Assembly (NCBI RefSeq): GCF_030272615.1
Contig: NC_081406.1
Location: 244,087,218 to 244,151,217 of the forward strand
Origin: Cryptomeria japonica
Taxonomy: Eukaryota; Streptophyta; Pinopsida; Cupressales; Cupressaceae
Direction of reading: 5' to 3'
Length of the DNA stretch: 64,000 bases
Positions 35,857-45,209 of this stretch are shown here, one piece after another. The position numbers and the translations under genes are program-made. The notes beneath the pieces are model-generated. The model did no database searches, was not told the origin of the DNA, and was given only the letters and a program-made list of their open reading frames with translations. Within the stretch, counting starts at the first letter, position 1. Each line of letters opens with the position of its first letter.

Positions 35857-36317
35857 GGGGAAAGGACCCAGTAGTTGAGCATGTTCCAATTGTTGTGAGG
35901 GTTGTTGATACCTTTTGTTCCAAAAATTGAACAAATAAAACCTATTGTTTGAAACAAAAAATATCAATTTTTGTTAGGAAATGTACCAACAGTTGTTAGG
36001 AAATGTACCAACAGTTGTTAAGAAATGTACTAATATTGTAAAAAGTAACCAATCAGGTGATGCCACATCGGCTGCACAACTATTGGGGTCTCTTTTGCAC
36101 GCCTATTGGTCTCACTTTTTTGGGGGGCTGTTTTGGACACCTTGGCAAAAAGCATGCTGATGTGGCATCATATTTGATGATGTGGCCCTGAAACCTTAGT
36201 TATAAGCAGGGGACTTGCCAAGTAAGCTGCTGTAAAAAAATCAGAGTGATTCGAAATTTCCAAGTAGGATTTTGAGAAGCGTGAAGTTAGGGTGCACGAC
36301 TACTGGGTCCTTTCCCC
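35857..36317. mobile_element. MITE-like element with perfect 19-bp inverted ends
   Basis: The left end GGGGAAAGGACCCAGTAGT (35857-35875) is the exact reverse complement of the right end (36299-36317). TA lies directly outside both ends, matching a TA target duplication as in Tc1/mariner-derived MITEs. It is 461 bp with no coding capacity. Internal GATGCCACATC (near 36058) and GATGTGGCATC (near 36158) form a second inverted pair, so a single strand could fold into a long hairpin. The family is not recognised. Confidence 0.8.
35973..36037. repeat. 22-bp tandem repeat, three copies, inside the MITE
   Basis: GTTAGGAAATGTACCAACAG plus TT occurs twice perfectly at 35973-35994 and 35995-36016, then once diverged from 36017. 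Confidence 0.9.
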
Positions 36318-36659
36318 TATATCTCACCGACTTATCTTTGTATACCCATACATGCAAGAAACCTAAAAGCTATAATTTAAACATGCCCTTGAGAACAATT
36401 TGTACGACCCACAATCTTAAACATGCCCGTCAGTACAATTTGAACGGCTCATAATTGATGTGCCACTATACCAAAAACCTTTCGGTATTCAATATAGGCA
36501 AGTGGAGACAACGGATGTAAATGCGATCAATCCTTTTCGAAGACCGTGTCAAAGAAAAAAATTTAGTCCCACTACGGAAATTCTAAGGGATTGTAATTGT
36601 ATGTACCTATATCTTTGTATGAAATTTCTCTGAGGTAGGAGACCTGCCAAATTTTGCCA
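36318..36659. other. No supportable gene
   Basis: Intergenic sequence between the MITE and the duplicated block at 36660. An imperfect repeat of AAACATGCCC.T.AGNACAATTTG occurs near 36380 and 36420. Confidence 0.4.
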
Positions 36660-36752
36660 TTCAAACTAAACTTGTCTGTAGGATGAAATACAATAATACA
36701 TTTTAGGTACCTAGGTATACGTGTAACACAACAATTGATCGGAAACGACAGA
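36660..36752. repeat. Upstream block shared with 34095-34185
   Basis: See 34095-34185. Lies about 450 bases before the ATG at 37198. Confidence 0.5.
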
Positions 36753-36849
36753 TTTCAAAGGTATACGTAACTATGGAAAGAATCTAGAAAACAAAAATAC
36801 TTATATGTGGGTTAGTATACATTATAATAATATTTTTACTATAATGACC

Positions 36850-37020
36850 CCAGCCTGTTTGGTAAAGGGGAGAAGGTCTAAGTTGTGGGTATGCTGTCAA
36901 TGGTCTTGAGTTCGACTCCTTGCCGGATTCATTTGATTCGCCTCAAATACCCAAGACACGGGTTGCTGGATCTACAAATAGAGATTAAAATACAAATTCA
37001 CAGCCAAGAAAACAATGTAA
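36850..37020 (+). mobile_element. tRNA-derived SINE-like unit
   Basis: TGGTAAAGGGG (36860-36870) fits the RNA polymerase III A box, and GTTCGACTC (36910-36918) fits the B box exactly, with tRNA-like spacing. Stems of a functional tRNA are not seen. The 3' limit is set loosely at the A-rich sequence near 37000. Confidence 0.5.
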
Positions 37021-37197
37021 AATTGTTATGGTTAAAGGTACAACCAATTTGAAGAGAGTAAATGGAAACCTAATCTCCAAATAAAGAGCCCATACTTTGA
37101 CAACAACATAGTAGCTTTATATTAAGATAAAGTCATCTACAATGAGGTAAAAAGTTTTTGTGTTGTACTATTGTGAAGATAAAGAACTGTGTGAGTT

Positions 37198-38493
37198 ATG
37201 GCCACTTTCTTTGGGCTTATGAGTTCTCGAGGGTTTCTTTGGTTGCAACTGGCCATTTTCATATGGCAAGCCATACGACCAGCTGCAACAATGAGGGTGC
37301 CATGGGCATTGTTTAGTACCGCTGTCTATAAGATCTTTCGAGGGAAAAAGTTTGACAACGAGCATTTCATCTTGCTGTCAACAGATCACAACGAAACAGC
37401 TGATTCTGACCTCTTCTGTAAAAGCTACTACAAAGACAAGAACCCTCTTACCCAAGATTTTACAGAGACTAGCTTGGGTGAGTCAACAATTTTCTGTTAT
37501 AAAAACTGTTATTACGTTGCTGATAGTCAGAAAGCTAGTCAAGTAAAGTTATTGATTATTGGGGAGCTTAAGAATTTGCCTATTGTTAAAGAACATAAAG
37601 TGGTTAATGGTTTTATGGGAGTGTGGACTCTCTGCTCAGCAGATGAAGCCATAAAAATGTGTTTATCAAGAAGAAAATTCAGACTGTGTTTCAGGGTATC
37701 AGTTAGCTTTTGTTTGGTAGAGCGCATGCCGCTTATCACAGATACTTATTGGATAACAAAAGTGTTGGGTGGTGTTCCATTGTATTTAACTGCCAAGGGA
37801 AGTGAACAACTCTCATCAGTATTGACACTGTTGTTGATCATTTTGGATTTCACTTATAATCTTTGGGTGCCAGCAGTTGAGAAGGCATATTTGATGTTTG
37901 TTAGATTTGTACAGCTAATATTGTCTTGTCTTCCAACGAATTTGAGGTTACTGGTATTTTACTTGCTAAGCAACTTTGATAACAGATATTTGCCATGTTC
38001 CATTAGTGATTTTAAGGTGAAAACCACGAGGACTAAAGTATTTTATACAACTGACAATACTGTTTTAAATTGTCCAGTTAAAAGACTTACGCAGCTACCA
38101 TTTGATAACATTGATACAACCAGAGGAGAATTCCACTTCAAAACGAAAGCTTTCAGGGTTGAAATAACCAAAGAGCCAAGTAACAATGAACTAGTAAAGT
38201 TTAAGCTAGAGTTGAAGGAAGTACTGTATGACCTTGTAAAGGCCTCATTCACAATGACCCAAGATTCTTTCAAAAGTTACATTGGCTGCTGGAAGTTATT
38301 AGAGGAGGGCTCTGCAGGCTTGGTTCGAGCAGTTGAGAAAGGTATGCTTATTAAAAACATTAATTTGTTTGGTTTCGAGGAGACCATCAACCTTTTCTGG
38401 GGAAGCCAGGTGAATGTTTATGAAGTTGAAGTTGAACAAGAGTACCGATATTTGGTTGCTGGTAACAACAATAAAAACTTATATCAAGTTTGA
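37198..38493 (+). CDS. Unrecognised membrane-type protein, paralogue B (431 aa, intronless)
   Basis: A single uninterrupted frame from ATG 37198 to TGA 38491-38493. A hydrophobic segment at about residues 11-28 (FLWLQLAIFIW) could be a signal anchor or signal peptide. Two hydrophobic stretches at about 205-225 (LTLLLIILDFTY) and 231-258 (YLMFVRFVQLILSCL, LLVFYLLSNF) could span a membrane. Thirteen cysteines are scattered, several conserved in the minus-strand paralogue at 1-1153 (CSADEAI.MC, RLCFR, FCL, LPCSI, NCP). The 361 alignable residues before the end are about three-quarters identical to that paralogue. No introns and no poly(A) run follow it, so a retrocopy is not indicated by sequence alone. 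I do not recognise the family and assign no function. Two intact copies argue that the family is maintained. Confidence 0.85.
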   Translation: MATFFGLMSSRGFLWLQLAIFIWQAIRPAATMRVPWALFSTAVYKIFRGKKFDNEHFILLSTDHNETADSDLFCKSYYKDKNPLTQDFTETSLGESTIFCYKNCYYVADSQKASQVKLLIIGELKNLPIVKEHKVVNGFMGVWTLCSADEAIKMCLSRRKFRLCFRVSVSFCLVERMPLITDTYWITKVLGGVPLYLTAKGSEQLSSVLTLLLIILDFTYNLWVPAVEKAYLMFVRFVQLILSCLPTNLRLLVFYLLSNFDNRYLPCSISDFKVKTTRTKVFYTTDNTVLNCPVKRLTQLPFDNIDTTRGEFHFKTKAFRVEITKEPSNNELVKFKLELKEVLYDLVKASFTMTQDSFKSYIGCWKLLEEGSAGLVRAVEKGMLIKNINLFGFEETINLFWGSQVNVYEVEVEQEYRYLVAGNNNKNLYQV

Positions 38494-40570
38494 TAGAATG
38501 GAATCCTTACTGCAGCTGACTATCGCAAGGAAATGTGGGTGGTGGCAGAGACAAAGCAGCAGTAGTTTCTTGTTTGCAGTAGAACAAAGATGGACAAAGT
38601 CAGGTCAGTTCAGTTGTGTTTATGTTTAGGGCTGCAGTTATTCTGGCTCTAAAACGGACTTTTCATAGTCTGATAGCTATGTGTTAGTCAATCACAGTCC
38701 TTTATTATTGTTTTGGAACCAGAATAGACGCATCCTGTGTTTAACTGTGATCAGATAGTTTTCATTAGCATCTCAACATATGTTTTTATTTCAAGGTCTA
38801 GTACTATATGGTCAGTTGAACTAGCTTGGTGTTCTGTGCACTGTGTTTTCTTCAAATTTGTGAAGATATTTCATATTGGACAAAAAGGAAATGCATCAGT
38901 TGATTTATGCTGTTGGAAATAGTTCCTATGATCAATATAAAATTAATGTGCTATTTAAATTAGTTTTACAAGGCCTATTATCCGGCCTATCCATGGCTAT
39001 TCTTCAATGCTTTGGAGGGGTACGATTTGTAAGTGTCCTACTCGGAAAATATAGGGCACTTGTGATGATTAATTTGTGGACATAAATATCTTAATATGTT
39101 TTTGGATTGAGGATCTAAATATTTTAATATGTTACAATTTTTTAGGTATATGTGTAATTCAGTTGAAAGAAATTATTGAAATTTGTTAAAAAGATCTGAT
39201 TTCAAAGAAAAACTGATATGAGTTTTATATTTTAATCATAAGGTTCTTTGGTATTAATTTTTTTTAGTTATTATTGTATTTTATATTTTATATTTTATAT
39301 TAATAGTAAAAATATAATAATGTCTAATTTTTTTAGTATTACAAAATTCATTTACATCAATATTTTCACAATTAAAAAAATATATTCTTTTATTTTGAGT
39401 GACATTGTATTCTAATATAAATTTTCAATTCAAATAATTTTTTTTCATAATTTTTAAAAGAGAGTTATTTTGAATAATCCTACTTCTCTTATCTATTTAT
39501 CAAAATGTCTCATTGTTTAATTTTTTTATATAACTTATTATTTTCTTGATATCTTGAATGGAACTCTTTTTTATCAAATTTTGTAGAAAATAAAAAAATA
39601 TTAAATATTAAATTGTTTTAAAAGACTTACTTCAATGATCATTTTCTTTAAACATGTTGTCTTCAAGTTACTTCGTTTAACCCACATGCATTCTGTGAAG
39701 TGAACTAGGCTACCATTAAGCTAGATCTTTTCCTATAAATGATTGTAGAAGTGTGTATATTAAAAATATATAATTTATCAAATTATTATATATAATTGTA
39801 CTCTCTTTCCCTTTATTTAAAGTATTTCTTGTGTTTGTTACATTTAGTTGTTTCATAAATCATTTACTCTCATTTGAGTAATTATTTATTACTAGTCTAA
39901 ACATGCACACCAATTCTAAACAATAATTTATTATTTTATTAGTATTTAAAAATACAAAATAGTTGAAGTATGTCAATTTCACCATTATAAATATAATGTG
40001 GTAATAAGTTTACGCGTGTTAGAGCACAGATCTTTAGCTATAATAGAAGTAGCTATAATAGCAGCATGAATTAGGTCACAACTGATGAAAAATTGCATAC
40101 CTTGTAAGGTTATAAAAATTAAAGTACGGAAAATAAAGAACAAAGTGACAAAGAAATTGAATAACTTCCAATTAATTAACTTCGTAGAGGGAAAATTTGA
40201 GAAAATGGATAAACAGAGCTAGGAAATAGTGGTAAAAAAATTGCCTTCTCAACTTCTCTCAAAGCTATACATGATGAAATATATCGGAGGAGAGCCAAAC
40301 GTAAGCGGCAAGTTTTGTCCCCTTCTACATCAGTGGAGCCCCCATTTCCATGGTCAAGGACACTTTGGATTCTAGTACCCCTAATTCTGCTAAGGAATCT
40401 AATAAGAAAATTTCCTTCCCTAATAAAGTCCTTATTTTATGTAAGGATTAGCAGGAAGGAAACCTTAGCCCAATAGGCCATCTCTTTGTGCTTTTGGCAA
40501 TTGGTTGGTTTCACTAGTTTTGCTATGTTTTTTGTTGTTTGCTCTGTCTCTGGTTTAGTTTGTATTAGTC
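38494..40570. other. 3' flank and AT-rich non-coding sequence
   Basis: No clear AATAAA shortly after the stop of the 37198 gene. Near 40230-40470 the plus strand is coding-like in pieces (KAIHDEIYRRRAKRKRQ, then STPNSAKESNKK in another frame) but broken; probably transposon debris. Confidence 0.4.
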
Positions 40571-40892
40571 ATTTTTGGTTATTTTTTATTTTTTGGTGTG
40601 TACTTCTCATGTGCCCTAGGTGACACCTTGCAGCTATGCAATATCATGTAATGGTACGAGCCTATCTCACTTTTAATTAATCGACACTCACAATATATGT
40701 GCATACATAGTGCAACGAAGATTAACTCACAATAGATGTTATATATAGTGTCATGGAGAGAAATTGCCAACTAAAACATTAATATGCAAATTTTATGTAA
40801 GAAAGAGGCACAAAGGCCACACATAAGAAAGTCTATCAATAGAAAAGGAAAAAGGTATGCATAAAAATGAACCAAGAATGTTCTACACTAAC

Positions 40893-41560
40893 ATCCTCCT
40901 TAATCATAACTGAGGCGGACACAAATAAACTAGGCCTCAACAACTTGGTTGGATGAGGTATCAAAGTACAATAAAATCTCCCATAAATTAGAGAAAGGGA
41001 GAAAACCTAGTGGCAAAAAGACTACCCCCAAAAGAGAGAAAACAAGATGAAGAGGACTAGAAGGCCCTCTTTGAAGAGGATGATGCTGCTAAAGAAGATT
41101 GCACCCTAAGAAGAGTTCATAGATGAATAAATTTACTCTCAATGAAAGGTTTAGTGAATATGTTAGTAACCTTCTATGAATATTGCCAAAAGACTAATTC
41201 AATGAACTAACTATGAATATTCTCCCATCTCTAATGCATATTAATCGTTGTGTGTTCTTCTTGCTAGTGCTAAGCTTGACTCTTACATGTCTATATTGTG
41301 CCCTAGTTATCACAATAAATAACTTTGAGTTGCCTAAAAGAAATGTCAAACTTAGCAAGAATCATATGAAGCCAAATAGCCTTGGTAGCTATGTTGAAAA
41401 CTCATTTGTAATCTATCTTTGTGGATGATAAAGAAATGTTGGTTTTATGTTGGAGTTTATAGTGAGCCCCAAGCTCCTAGGAATTACCTACAACCAAAAA
41501 ACGTTCACATTTAAAGAGAAAAGTTCATCATTGTGCTATGCAACATTGAGAGAGGGATTG
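40893..41560 (-). pseudogene. Copia pol tail relic (RNase H) with start of 3' LTR
   Basis: The minus strand reads, with frame changes and stops, HKTNISLSSTKIDYK, then KAIWLHMILAKF, IYCDN then GTI, and FIELVFWQYS ending VTNIFTKPF: the order of the copia RNase H C-terminus (SLSTAEAEY, AIWL, DN, LADIFTKPL). About 200 bases on, TAAGGAGGA is followed by TGTTAGTGTAG at 40893, the expected polypurine tract and LTR start. Heavily decayed; the rest of the element was not found. Confidence 0.65.
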
Positions 41561-42206
41561 ATCCAAAAATGAATTTGATATTGAGATTAAATTGTACGAT
41601 TGTTATTGGATACAATTGAATTGAATGAATCTAAATATAATGTGCAATGATGAATTTTTATATAAGAAAACTAGATAGATGAAACCTTAAGTGAGGACTA
41701 AGTTAGATCCATGAAAAGTGCTCTCATTGAAATAGAATGACCTATAATTAGCTTAATAAAAGTATGGGGACATCTGGTTAGTTTGTTTTAAAAATTTAGT
41801 GGTTGAATTCACAAAAAACCTATTTTTTTATTCTAAACTTAAGCTTGTGGGTTCTCTAATTTGGATTTATTATTTCAGATCTGATTATTCATTTAATTTA
41901 AAATTCAAAATTTCCCTCCTAGATCTCATTTTCAAATTGAATTACATAAATTTTGTTGTTGAATTTACAAAAAACCATAATTTATAATTCTAAAATTTGC
42001 CATGAGGGTTGCATAAATTTTCATTTTAATTTTCAGATCTAATTTTTTATGAATTTATGCTATAATCTAGATGCATCTCTCTTTCAAATTCACAAATCAA
42101 ATTGCTTAATTAATTGGTTAATCAATCATTCTCACAAACTTTTATATTGCTTCTAGTTATATTTTTCAAATACAAATCTCCCTCATTTGTAGATGAGTAT
42201 TACTAC
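41561..42206. other. AT-rich flank of the Tat-type element
   Basis: No coding signal. Two copies of a GAATT.ACAAAAAACC stretch about 155 bases apart (near 41803 and 41958). The last five bases, ACTAC, are the target duplication. Confidence 0.5.
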
Positions 42207-42969
42207 TGTAGACACCTAAAATTGTCCAAGTTTAATTAAATAATTACTTTAGCCTAATTCTTCTATTAATTAAATAAATCTTTATTTATTTAATTAATTC
42301 ATTTATCCTCTTCTAGCCTTATTTCTCATTTAAATAAATACATTTATTTATTTAAATTATCATTTTCCTAAATTAAAAAAATATTTTATTTATTTAATTA
42401 TCCCACTTCTTCTATTAATTAAATAAATCTTTATTTATTTAATTAATTCATTAACCTTTTCTACCCATGACACATGTCATTTATCTCTTAATTCATACAC
42501 TACATACCCCTTTCATTATTTTATTATTTCTTTTACCTACCCTCTAATCATAGCCGATCTCCTTTTACACCTCTCAATCTTATCCCTCCATTTCATATTG
42601 TGTCTTCTATATAAGGAGATGCTTCCCTCATTATCAAACCCTAATCATTCATGGTAATCATCTTTTATGCAATTGACTACACTACGATCCTACTTGCAAC
42701 CACATTCCGTTCTTTGTTGAGCTCTTGTGCACATAAAATCTGAGAGCAAATATATTAAGCAAGATCAATGGAGATAGGAAGAATGGAGATCAAAACCCTA
42801 TTGGACATGTGATGGTATAATCTTCATGATTTCGTTTGATTTGCATTGTCTTAGGTAATCTTCATATGTTATGGTGGATCTTTGTTGATTGTTAGGCTAG
42901 GGTTTTGTGGTTGAATTCATATAGCCTTTCAATATTGTTATTATCGTTATCCATTTTTCACCATATACA
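42207..42969 (+). repeat. 5' LTR of the Tat-type element
   Basis: TG...CA ends. The first 260 bases contain four AT-rich palindromes built from AATTAAATAAA/TTTATTTAATT and TTTAAATAAA/TTTATTTAAA arms. It lacks 17 bases present in the 3' copy near 57647. Confidence 0.95.
42608..42615 (+). promoter_or_regulatory. TATA box in the 5' LTR
   Basis: TATATAAG followed by GAGATG, conserved in the 3' LTR at 58030-58037. Likely start-site element for the genomic transcript. Confidence 0.65.
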
Positions 42970-42972
42970 TTT

Positions 42973-42991
42973 TGGCACGCCCGGTGGGACC
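42973..42991 (+). promoter_or_regulatory. Primer-binding site of the Tat-type element
   Basis: TGGCACGCCCGGTGGGACC begins three bases after the 5' LTR. It should pair with the 3' end of a tRNA; I do not name which. Confidence 0.8.
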
Positions 42992-45209
42992 CTTGTCCCT
43001 TTTGCATTTAACATCCTTGTTGTAGATTTTGTAATGTGAAGTTGTAGATCCGATGTTTTCGGCAACATTTTGTTATTTCCGCGTCTGCGTACTTTCGGAT
43101 CGCGTTTTTGATTTTCTGGCACGTCTGCGACATCTGGAACCGCATCTGTGTTCTGGCATTATTTTATTTTGCAAGTTTCAGGAAAACGCGTATGTGTTGT
43201 AAAGTCGCGTCAGCGCTAGTTTTGGCTGCGTCTATGTCCAGAAGATGTGTTTGTATTCTATAGCCGCGTCTGTGTCTCACAGAATCGCGTCTGTGTTACC
43301 CAGTCGCGTCTGTGTTGAGGGTAACCGCGTCTGTGTTTATCAGTGTCGAATTTTTTTTTGATTTTCATTGACTCAGTTTTTCGGATTTCGCATTTAGGGT
43401 TTTAGATCTAGTTTATTTTCAGATCTAGCTAACGAAATTGGTGCAGCTTGTCTTGAAGGCTAAATTGTTTGGTTGAAGGCCCCTATTTTCACAAAGTCTT
43501 TTGGGTTTAAAATTTACCTAACTTGTGTGCTTGCAGGAAGGGGGGATTATTTGAAACAATCCAAACTACTAACAACTCTTTGTTGCAGGTCCTTGGCAAG
43601 GGTTTTTGGATTTTTATTGTGTGCCTTGTTTTCATAGACTAGCAAACACTTCCATTGGTGCACTAAAATTGAATCATTGTCTTTTGTGTCTTGAGCAATA
43701 GGCTCTTTTTGTTTAATCTTTAGAGGGTCTGTCTTCCCGTGTGGTCATTAGGACTACTAGTGAGAAGAGAACGACCCAAGTGGTAGTGAGGAAAACCCAC
43801 CTCATCCGAACCACTGTAAAAAAAAATGTATTCATGGTGAAAACTATGAATAACGTGTGTTGATTAGTTCATACCGACACTATGTCTCCCCATAAACCCG
43901 TTTGATCAAATTTATTTGAACAGTTGTAGGGCGTAACCCCTACCGGCTGGGAGCCTTCTGTATTTACAGAGCTAAAAGTGCTGCATGTATGGCCACATGA
44001 GCGGATGCCCTTACTAGCACCTTTTTGTTTTAGAAGCCCAAATCCTTCTAGTTGTTGGGGCAGGAGGTCAGACCTCTGGTAGCGGCCCACACACATACGG
44101 TTCTTAGTAGAGATACAAAGTTCGCCACGGGGAGTTTTCGTGGGGACTAATGCTTGGCTGACCTGAGAAGTGAGTGCCGAGGGTGGAGCCAGTGAGGTCA
44201 AGCATCTAAGTATCCACTCTGAATAGCGTATCCTCAGGGGTAAAACCCCATGTGGGATCAACAACTATTGTCTTGGCCAGCCATAAGAATTTTGCTTGAC
44301 TTATGTTAAACATTCAAAACATTCAAGACCAAACAGCAAAACATTGTGTCTTTTGTGTCTTCAAGTGTATGCAAAACATTTTTTCATCAAATAACATTGG
44401 AGTCATTTTTGAGTCTAGACACTTGCAAACATTGGGTCTTCATCAACACTGTGTCCTCTTGTCACGAAAATCAGTCAAACAGTTAGATTTGGTCACAACA
44501 AAACAACTTCACAGATTGGAAAAAAATTGCACAAAATTTGCAGAAACGCGTCTGTGTCAGGCATAATAGCGTCTGTGTTGTCTAGCCGCGTCTGTGAAGG
44601 GCAGAATCGCGTTTGTGTTCCAATAGTCAACATTACATTTGGCAAACAAAAAAATCTCAGAAGCGCGTCTGCGTTAAACAGAGCCGCATCTGTGAAGTAT
44701 ACAAGCGCGTCTGTGTCCAGAATTGAAAAAACTGTTGCAGTCCAGCAAGCAAACACAGTCAGTTTCAGAATTCTTGAGCTTCCTAGGTCATTTCTCGAGG
44801 GTTTCATTTAGCATTCAACCTGTCCTTAGGTCTCACATAGTCCATCATTGCTTCACATTTCACTTTACATTCACACTTGTCTAAACTTGAGTCAAAAGGT
44901 CACTTGCTTGTCCTCATCATACTTTGTCAACACACTACATACAACAACACTTTGCTAAGTGGTCCCTCATCAAGGTTTCTTACCTTTGGGTCTCATTTGG
45001 TCTTACTTAGAGTCAAGGTCAACTTACCTCATCAAGAGAAACTATCCTCTCTTTGGAAGTCACACCTACTCTACTACATACATACTTGGTCTTACACTTT
45101 GGACATTGCAAGTACACTTCAGATTCATTTACATTCCATCCAACTCTTGGTCTTCCATACTCTTTCCATTTTTCATCTAGTCTCACACATCTTGGTCAAT
45201 AGCTAGTTC
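42992..45209 (+). other. Long untranslated leader with two blocks of a CGCGTCTGTG repeat
   Basis: 2.2 kb between primer-binding site and gag ATG, with no long sense frame. Block 1 (about 43080-43345) and block 2 (about 44545-44715) hold dispersed copies of a 10-12-base motif. Exact CGCGTCTGTGT occurs at 43265, 43286, 43304 and 43326, with degenerate copies around it (CGCATCTGTG, CGCGTATGTG, CGCGTTTGTG). The stretch 43740-44280 between them is GC-richer and low in ATGs. The same motif, reversed, occurs at 56817-57075. Confidence 0.85.

Noticed and set aside
36850-36930. Functional tRNA gene
   Set aside because: A and B boxes are present, but acceptor and anticodon stems do not form.
37198-38493. 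Paralogue B as a retrocopy or transposon protein
   Set aside because: No poly(A) tract, target duplication or LTR around it and no transposon motif; the minus-strand paralogue keeps similar upstream sequence, which a retrocopy would usually lack.
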